A DNA stretch of 64,000 nucleotides from assembly GCF_006970445.1 (NCBI RefSeq), contig NZ_CP033877.1, positions 1,744,750 to 1,808,749 of the forward strand. Reading direction: 5' to 3'. Source of the stretch: Stenotrophomonas maltophilia. GTDB lineage: Bacteria; Pseudomonadota; Gammaproteobacteria; Xanthomonadales; Xanthomonadaceae. Position 1 is the first letter of the stretch. Each line of letters starts with the position of its first letter. This document shows positions 59,076 to 64,000 of this stretch, in pieces. Below the pieces are notes generated by a model. That model worked only from the letters and a program-made list of their open reading frames with translations. It was not told the origin of the DNA and did no database searches. The position numbers and the translations under genes were made by a program.

Positions 59076-61916
59076 TTGTCCACGCACGTTGAACCGGCGG
59101 AAGAGCCACTACACGAGGCCGTGCTGAGCACGGCGCTGGTGCGCGCGTTGCATGCGCTGCTGCCGGATTCGGCCGTGGTCCGCGTTGGCTGGGACGACCC
59201 GCAGCTCGGGCGCGGCCAGGGCGGCTGGCCGGCCGTGGTGGCGGCAGGCACGTTTACGGCGCCGGGCATCGGCGACGGTTGCCATGACTGGGAATATGAC
59301 GGTGCCCGCCTGCGGCTGTCGGTGGAAGGTGCCGTGCCTTCGGCGGCGTGGTGGGGGCTGGCCCGGCAGGCCATGGAACTGGCACTGCAGCGTGGCCGCC
59401 AGGCCGGGCAGATCAAGGCGCTGGAAGAAGCTGAACGGCTGCAGCAGGCGCTGTTCCAGATCGCTGATCTGGCCGGCGCCGACCTGGAGATGTCGGAGAT
59501 GCTGCGTCACGTGCACGGCGTGCTCGGCACGCTGATGTACGCGGAAAACTGCTACATCGTCGAGTACGACGACGTCCGCGACCAGATCCGCTTCCTGTAC
59601 TTCGCCGACCAGGTCGACGACTTCGTCGCCGATCCGTCGCAGAGCCATGACGCTGACGAGATGCCGCGCAGCCTGACCGTGGCGCTGCTGCGCCACGGCA
59701 AGCCGCTCAGCGGCCCCTCGCGCGAACTGCTGGCGCGGGTGGTCGAGCAGGAACACGACCCGCAGCGTGGCCCTGAAAGCCTGGACTGGCTGGGCGTGCC
59801 GATGCTGCGCGATGGCCGGGTATGCGGCGCCATCGTAGTGCAGAGCTATGAGCTGGCCGCCCGTTATGGCGAGGCCGAGCGGGCGCTGCTGGGCTTTGTC
59901 GCGCAGCACGTGCAGACCGCGATGGACCGACGCCAGGCGCAGGTCCGGCTGGAACAGCAGGTGGAACGGCGCACGCTGGAGCTGCAGCGTGCCAACCACA
60001 GCCTGCAGGATGAAGTGGCCGAGCGTCGCCGCGCCGAGCAGCTGCAGACCGCGCTGTACAACATCGCCGAAATGGCGATGTCGGCCGACAGCCTGGCCCA
60101 GTTCTACGGGCAGGTGCATGGCGTGGTCGGTCGCCTGCTCGATGCGCGCAACTTCTACATCGCGCTGGTGAACGGAACAGGCAACGGCCTGGACTTCGTC
60201 TATTCGGTGGACGAGCACAACGCCAGCCGCGCACCCCGGTCGTTCAGCCGGGGACTGACCGAATACGTGGTGCGCAACCGGCGGCCACTGCTGGCTTCGC
60301 GCGCGCAGATCGATGCGCTGCTGGCCAGCGGCGAGGTGCGTGAATCCGGCGCACGCTCGCATTGCTGGCTGGGCGTGCCGCTGCTGCGCGATGACGAGGT
60401 GGTCGGCGCGATCGTGGTGCAGAGCTACAGCGAGAACAGTACGTTCAGCGTGCACGATCAGCGGCTGCTGACCTTCGTTGCGCAGAACATCGGAACCGGG
60501 CTGGCACGCCAGCGCGACCAGCAGCGGCTGCGTTCGGCACATGCCGAGCTGGAAAAGCGTGTGGAGGAACGCACCCGCGAGCTGGCCGAGGTCAACGAAA
60601 AGCTGCTTGGGCAGATCGGTGAGCGCCTGCGTGCCGAGCAGCGCCTGACCCATCAGGCCATGCACGATGCACTGACCGGCCTGCCCAACCGCCTGCACCT
60701 GCTCGATCGCCTGCAGGATTCACTGGCGCTGGCCAAGCGTGAGGGTGGGCCGGTGTTCGCCGTGCTGTTCCTTGACCTGGACCGCTTCAAGCTGGTCAAC
60801 GACAGCATCGGCCACGCCGCTGGCGACCGCATGCTGGTGGAGGTGGCCAAGCGCATCGTATCGATGGCCGGCACCGACGACGTGGTGGCGCGGCTGGGCG
60901 GTGATGAATTCGCGGTGCTGCTGCAATGCCCGCAGGGCCTGGCACAGGCATTGGATTTCGGCCAGCGCCTGCTGCTGGCACTGCAGGAATCGATGTGGAT
61001 CGCCGGCCGCGAACTGTTCCCGTCCGGCAGCCTGGGCATCGCGTTGTGGAACCCGCGCTACCGCACCGGCGAGGAGCTGCTGCGCGACGCCGACGCGGCG
61101 ATGTACCGGGCCAAGGCACAGGGTCATGACCGCTGCGCGATCTTCGACGAGGACATGCGTGAGCAGGCCATGCGCAGCCTCGATCTGGAGGCCGACCTGC
61201 GGCGTGCGATCAACAACCACGACTTCGTTCCGTTCTACCAGCCGATCGTGCGCCTGTCTGATGGCGAGGTGGTGGGGCACGAGGCGTTGCTGCGCTGGCA
61301 GCACGAGCGTCGTGGCCTGCTGCTGCCGGGCGCGTTCCTGGAACTGGGTGAGGAAAGCGGCCTGATCGAACAGGTTGACTGGCTGATCTACGAACAGGTC
61401 ATTGCTGGCCTGGCCGAAGGCGGGCACAGCTATGTCTCGGTGAACGTATCGCCGCGTCATTTCCGCTCTGCGGAATTCAGCGGCCGACTGTTCGGCCTGC
61501 TGGACGAGTACGGCGCCGATCCGCAGCGGCTGCGCCTGGAAATAACAGAGGTGGCGCTGCTCGATGATGGTCCGCACACCCTGCGCATCCTGCAGGGCCT
61601 GCGCGAGCGCGGCATCCAGGTGCAGCTGGACGATTTTGGTACCGGCTTCTCGGCGCTGTCCTACCTGCACCGCTTCCCGATCAGCACGCTGAAGATCGAC
61701 CAGAGTTTCATCGCCGGCCTGCATGGGCCGGAAGTGCAGAGCACGCGCGCGCTGGTCGAAGGCGTGCTGTCACTGGCCCGCACCCTGGGCATCGAAACCA
61801 TCGGCGAAGGCATCGAGACCGAGGCGCAGCGGCAGACGCTGCGCGAGCTCGGTTGCGACTACGGCCAGGGCTACCTGCTCGGCCGTCCGGCACCGTGGGA
61901 GCGCGCGGTGGCCTGA
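59076..61916 (+). CDS. GAF–GAF–GGDEF–EAL cyclic-di-GMP protein
   Basis: A large soluble protein of about 946 residues with two GAF-like domains (near 125-270 and 330-480), a coiled-coil linker (QRLRSAHAELEKRVEERTRELAEVN), a diguanylate cyclase domain with RLGGDEFAVLL, and a phosphodiesterase domain. EAL is GHEALLRW; the metal residues in NVSPRHF, LEITEVALL, QLDDFGTGFSALSYL and IGEGIETEAQ are all intact. Both catalytic sites could be active. Start is uncertain: TTG 59076 is taken, because the longer frame overlaps the divergent sigma-factor gene. Confidence 0.9.
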   Translation: MSTHVEPAEEPLHEAVLSTALVRALHALLPDSAVVRVGWDDPQLGRGQGGWPAVVAAGTFTAPGIGDGCHDWEYDGARLRLSVEGAVPSAAWWGLARQAMELALQRGRQAGQIKALEEAERLQQALFQIADLAGADLEMSEMLRHVHGVLGTLMYAENCYIVEYDDVRDQIRFLYFADQVDDFVADPSQSHDADEMPRSLTVALLRHGKPLSGPSRELLARVVEQEHDPQRGPESLDWLGVPMLRDGRVCGAIVVQSYELAARYGEAERALLGFVAQHVQTAMDRRQAQVRLEQQVERRTLELQRANHSLQDEVAERRRAEQLQTALYNIAEMAMSADSLAQFYGQVHGVVGRLLDARNFYIALVNGTGNGLDFVYSVDEHNASRAPRSFSRGLTEYVVRNRRPLLASRAQIDALLASGEVRESGARSHCWLGVPLLRDDEVVGAIVVQSYSENSTFSVHDQRLLTFVAQNIGTGLARQRDQQRLRSAHAELEKRVEERTRELAEVNEKLLGQIGERLRAEQRLTHQAMHDALTGLPNRLHLLDRLQDSLALAKREGGPVFAVLFLDLDRFKLVNDSIGHAAGDRMLVEVAKRIVSMAGTDDVVARLGGDEFAVLLQCPQGLAQALDFGQRLLLALQESMWIAGRELFPSGSLGIALWNPRYRTGEELLRDADAAMYRAKAQGHDRCAIFDEDMREQAMRSLDLEADLRRAINNHDFVPFYQPIVRLSDGEVVGHEALLRWQHERRGLLLPGAFLELGEESGLIEQVDWLIYEQVIAGLAEGGHSYVSVNVSPRHFRSAEFSGRLFGLLDEYGADPQRLRLEITEVALLDDGPHTLRILQGLRERGIQVQLDDFGTGFSALSYLHRFPISTLKIDQSFIAGLHGPEVQSTRALVEGVLSLARTLGIETIGEGIETEAQRQTLRELGCDYGQGYLLGRPAPWERAVA

Positions 61917-61935
61917 GCCACCGCGCCAGATCACT

Positions 61936-62529
61936 TCAGCGCAGAGCGGAGCGACGCTTTTCGTCGATCCACTTGGAAGCCTGGGCCGGCTGGTAGTTCT
62001 GCATCCACACCAGCATTTCCTCGATGTCCGAGCCGTACCACAGGTCCTGGCGCTGGTCCGGATGCAGGAAGCGTTCTTCCACCATGCGATCGATCATGCC
62101 GATCAGCGGGGCATAGAAGCCTTCCACATCGAGGAAGGCGCACGGCTTGTTGCCGATGCCCAGCTGGCGCCAGGTCAGCATCTCGAAGATCTCTTCCATG
62201 GTGCCGAAGCCGCCGGGCAGGGCGACGAAACCATCGGCGAGATCGAACATGCGCGACTTGCGCTCATGCATCGAACCGACGATCTCCAGTTCGGTCAGGC
62301 CGCGGTGGGCCACTTCCCAGTCGGCCAGCTGGCGCGGGATCACGCCGGTCACCTCGCCGCCAGCGGCGAGCACGGCATTGGCCACGGTTCCCATCAGGCC
62401 GACGTTGCCGCCGCCATACACCAGGCGCAGGCCGTCGCGGGCGATGCGGTCGCCCAGGGCAATGGCGCGTTCAGTGTAGGCAGGCTTGCTGCCAGCGTTG
62501 GAACCACAGTACACACAGATCGACTTCAT
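61936..62529 (-). CDS. LOG-family (TIGR00730) phosphoribohydrolase-like protein
   Basis: A 197-residue Rossmann-fold protein. SICVYCGSNAG at the N-terminus, YGGGNVGLMGTVANAVLAAGG, and the signature PGGFGTMEE match the LOG/TIGR00730 family, which includes cytokinin 5'-monophosphate phosphoribohydrolases and nucleotide 5'-monophosphate nucleosidases. A role in nucleotide salvage is likely in a bacterium. Convergent with the GGDEF/EAL gene. Confidence 0.9.
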   Translation of the reverse strand: MKSICVYCGSNAGSKPAYTERAIALGDRIARDGLRLVYGGGNVGLMGTVANAVLAAGGEVTGVIPRQLADWEVAHRGLTELEIVGSMHERKSRMFDLADGFVALPGGFGTMEEIFEMLTWRQLGIGNKPCAFLDVEGFYAPLIGMIDRMVEERFLHPDQRQDLWYGSDIEEMLVWMQNYQPAQASKWIDEKRRSALR

Positions 62530-62555
62530 GGATCTTCCTGTCTCTTGGCCGGAAA

Positions 62556-62600
62556 CGAAAACGCCCCGTCGCCGACCGCAGAGCGGTCAGGGGACGGGGT
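62556..62600 (-). terminator. two-part terminator after the aminotransferase gene
   Basis: Outer stem CCCCGTC/GACGGGG with an inner GACCGC/GCGGTC hairpin; read on the minus strand it is followed by CGTTTTCGTTTCC. It ends the class III aminotransferase transcript, about 70 bases past its stop. Confidence 0.7.
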
Positions 62601-62632
62601 GTCTCTCAATTATGGGCCTTTGCGGTTGCTGT

Positions 62633-62663
62633 CTGTAGGGCCGGGCATGGCTCGGCCCTACAG
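62633..62663. repeat. SMAG-type palindrome with both GTAG ends
   Basis: CTGTAGGGCCGGGC-ATG-GCTCGGCCCTACAG. This is a full palindrome including CTGTAG and its complement, nearer a complete SMAG unit than most others here. Confidence 0.75.
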
Positions 62664-62670
62664 AAACTGC

Positions 62671-64000
62671 TTACGCCGCAGCGGCCTGCTCGCGGCGCGG
62701 GCCTTCACGCAGGGCGCGGCCGACCATGCCCACCAGCAGGTCCAGCTCGTCGCTGTCCATGCCGAAGTGCGGGGTGAAACGCAGCGAGTTCTCGCCGCCA
62801 TGGATCACGTTGATGCCGTGCTGGCGCAGCCATTCCTCGGTGGAGTTGGCGCCGTAGCACTTGAACTGCGGGGCCAGCTCGCAGGAGAACAGCAGGCCAG
62901 TGCCCTGCACCTTGGTGATCAGGCCGCCCAGCTCGCTCCTGAGCTGCTCCAGCTTGCGCACGGCCTCGGCACCGCGTTCGGCGATGTTGGCGCGCACCTG
63001 CGGGGTCAGCTGCGCCAGGGTGGCGCAGGCCACGTCCAGCGCACGCGGGTTGCTGGTCATGGTGTTGCCGTAGATGCCCTTGCGGTACAGCTGCGCGGCA
63101 TGCTCGGTCACCGCCAGCACCGACAGCGGGTACTGCGCGGCGTTGAGCGCCTTGGAGTAGGTCTCCATGTCCGGCGGGTCCAGGCCTTCGAAGCCCGGGT
63201 AATCGACCACCGACAGCACGCCATGCGCGCGCAGGCCAGCCTGGATCGAGTCCAGCAGCAGCAGGCTGCCGTGCGCACGGGTCAGCTCACGGGCCACGGC
63301 ATAGAACGCCGGCGGCACCGAACGGCCCGGGTCGCCTTCGCCCATTACCGGTTCCAGGAACACCGCCTCGATGAACCACTGGTTGCGTGCAGCGTCCTCG
63401 AACACCTTGCGCAGGCCCGCCTCATCGTACGGCGCCACGGTGATCACCGAATCCTCGCCGCGGTAGCTGGCCAGGTGCTGCATGTAGCTCTTGCGGCTGG
63501 AATCGGAATACAGGGCAGGACGGTCGGTACGGCCATGGAAGCTGCCCTTGACCACCACGCGCTTGATCGTGGCGCCGGCGTGGCGCGCGCCCGGGTCGGT
63601 CTGCAGCTTGGCGTTGACGTCGGCGATGCGGGCGGCCAGGCCAACCGCCTCGGAGCCGGAGTTCAGGCACATGAAGCGGGCGAACGGGCAGCCGCCACGG
63701 CGGTGGCCGATCTCGGCGCGCAGGGCGGTGATGAAGCGCTGCTGCGACAGGCTGGGGGTCATGATGTTGGCCATCACCTGTGGGCGGGCCATCGCCTCCA
63801 GCACGGCGTCCGGGGTGTGCCCGAAGCCGAGCATGCCGTAGCCGCCGGCGTCGTACAGCACCGCGCCCTTCAGGGTGACCACCCACGGGCCGCGCGCAGC
63901 CAGCGCCACGTACGGGGTCACTGCATCATCGGCATAGAAATTGACGAAGCCGTCCTGCATCGCGTCGATCTGCGCCTGTTCGTCCTGCGCCAGCAGCGGC
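62671..64000 (-). CDS. class III (PLP-dependent) aminotransferase, 5' end outside window
   Basis: At least 440 residues of a class III aminotransferase; the frame stays open to the right edge (PLLAQDEQAQIDAM before the first visible Met), so the start is probably beyond the window. GHTPDAVLEAM, CLNSGSEAVGLAARIAD and VFLEPVMGEGD are typical. The PLP Lys is in ETYSKALNAAQYPL, where the usual SKALGGG-like loop is SKALNAAQ. A close relative of ornithine/acetylornithine aminotransferases, but substrate is not assigned. Confidence 0.85.
   Translation of the reverse strand, partial: PLLAQDEQAQIDAMQDGFVNFYADDAVTPYVALAARGPWVVTLKGAVLYDAGGYGMLGFGHTPDAVLEAMARPQVMANIMTPSLSQQRFITALRAEIGHRRGGCPFARFMCLNSGSEAVGLAARIADVNAKLQTDPGARHAGATIKRVVVKGSFHGRTDRPALYSDSSRKSYMQHLASYRGEDSVITVAPYDEAGLRKVFEDAARNQWFIEAVFLEPVMGEGDPGRSVPPAFYAVARELTRAHGSLLLLDSIQAGLRAHGVLSVVDYPGFEGLDPPDMETYSKALNAAQYPLSVLAVTEHAAQLYRKGIYGNTMTSNPRALDVACATLAQLTPQVRANIAERGAEAVRKLEQLRSELGGLITKVQGTGLLFSCELAPQFKCYGANSTEEWLRQHGINVIHGGENSLRFTPHFGMDSDELDLLVGMVGRALREGPRREQAAAA

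Overview
The window is high-GC gammaproteobacterial chromosome. It is almost certainly Stenotrophomonas, most likely the S. maltophilia complex. Three things point there: a LysR regulator followed by the gene order SDR–MFP–RND–SDR–OMF, which is the smeRv / smeU1-V-W-U2-X efflux locus; many GTAG-flanked palindromes of the SMAG type scattered between genes; and the order ssrA, smpB, ratA, rnfH, bamE, fur, recN, hrcA, grpE, dnaK, dnaJ seen in Xanthomonadaceae.

Layout. 1–4.4 kb: the end of gamma-glutamyltransferase, an MBL-fold hydrolase, a PsiF-type protein, an ArsR/SRPBCC pair and upp. 4.5–10.2 kb: a tightly overlapped four-gene phosphate-scavenging operon (TonB-dependent receptor, phytase-like propeller lipoprotein, purple-acid-type phosphatase, exported pyrophosphatase). 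10.2–13.6 kb: a SUKH-like protein, DNA photolyase, an OmpA-family lipoprotein and a triplicated intergenic repeat carrying terminators. 13.6–22.6 kb: smeRv and the SmeVWX multidrug efflux operon. 22.6–24.3 kb: a VOC protein, a small membrane protein and a secreted EEP-family hydrolase with a LacI-type operator.

24.4–29.1 kb holds the most unusual content. Two unannotated peptides of 33 and 32 residues share a leader (RALxVSLN) and have aromatic residues every third position at the C-terminus (Y-x-x-W-x-x-F and W-x-x-W-x-x-W-x-x-F). Each is followed by a strong hairpin and then a cytochrome P450. The two P450s are paralogues with non-canonical I-helix and heme-loop motifs. Between the two pairs lie a LuxR-type regulator and hchA. 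This looks like a duplicated P450-modified RiPP system in which the P450s would cross-link aromatic side chains of the peptides.

29–36.9 kb is accessory: a lipoprotein hydrolase, an ICMT-family methyltransferase, a divergent pair of paralogous small lipoproteins, tmRNA, and a cluster of a DUF4388-like protein with two degenerate receiver proteins. 36.9–48.8 kb is core: smpB, ratA, rnfH, bamE, fur, a SGNH esterase with its LysR regulator, recN, and the hrcA-grpE-dnaK-dnaJ heat-shock cluster with two sigma-32-like promoters. 48.8–64 kb: a secreted hypothetical protein, an AraC regulator with an Fsr-like MFS pump, a long inverted-repeat intergenic region, pdxY-tyrA, an ABC exporter, a YigZ protein, an ECF sigma/anti-sigma pair, a GAF-GGDEF-EAL protein, a LOG-family protein and a class III aminotransferase cut by the window end. 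Many very long antisense ORFs are high-GC shadows and are not annotated.
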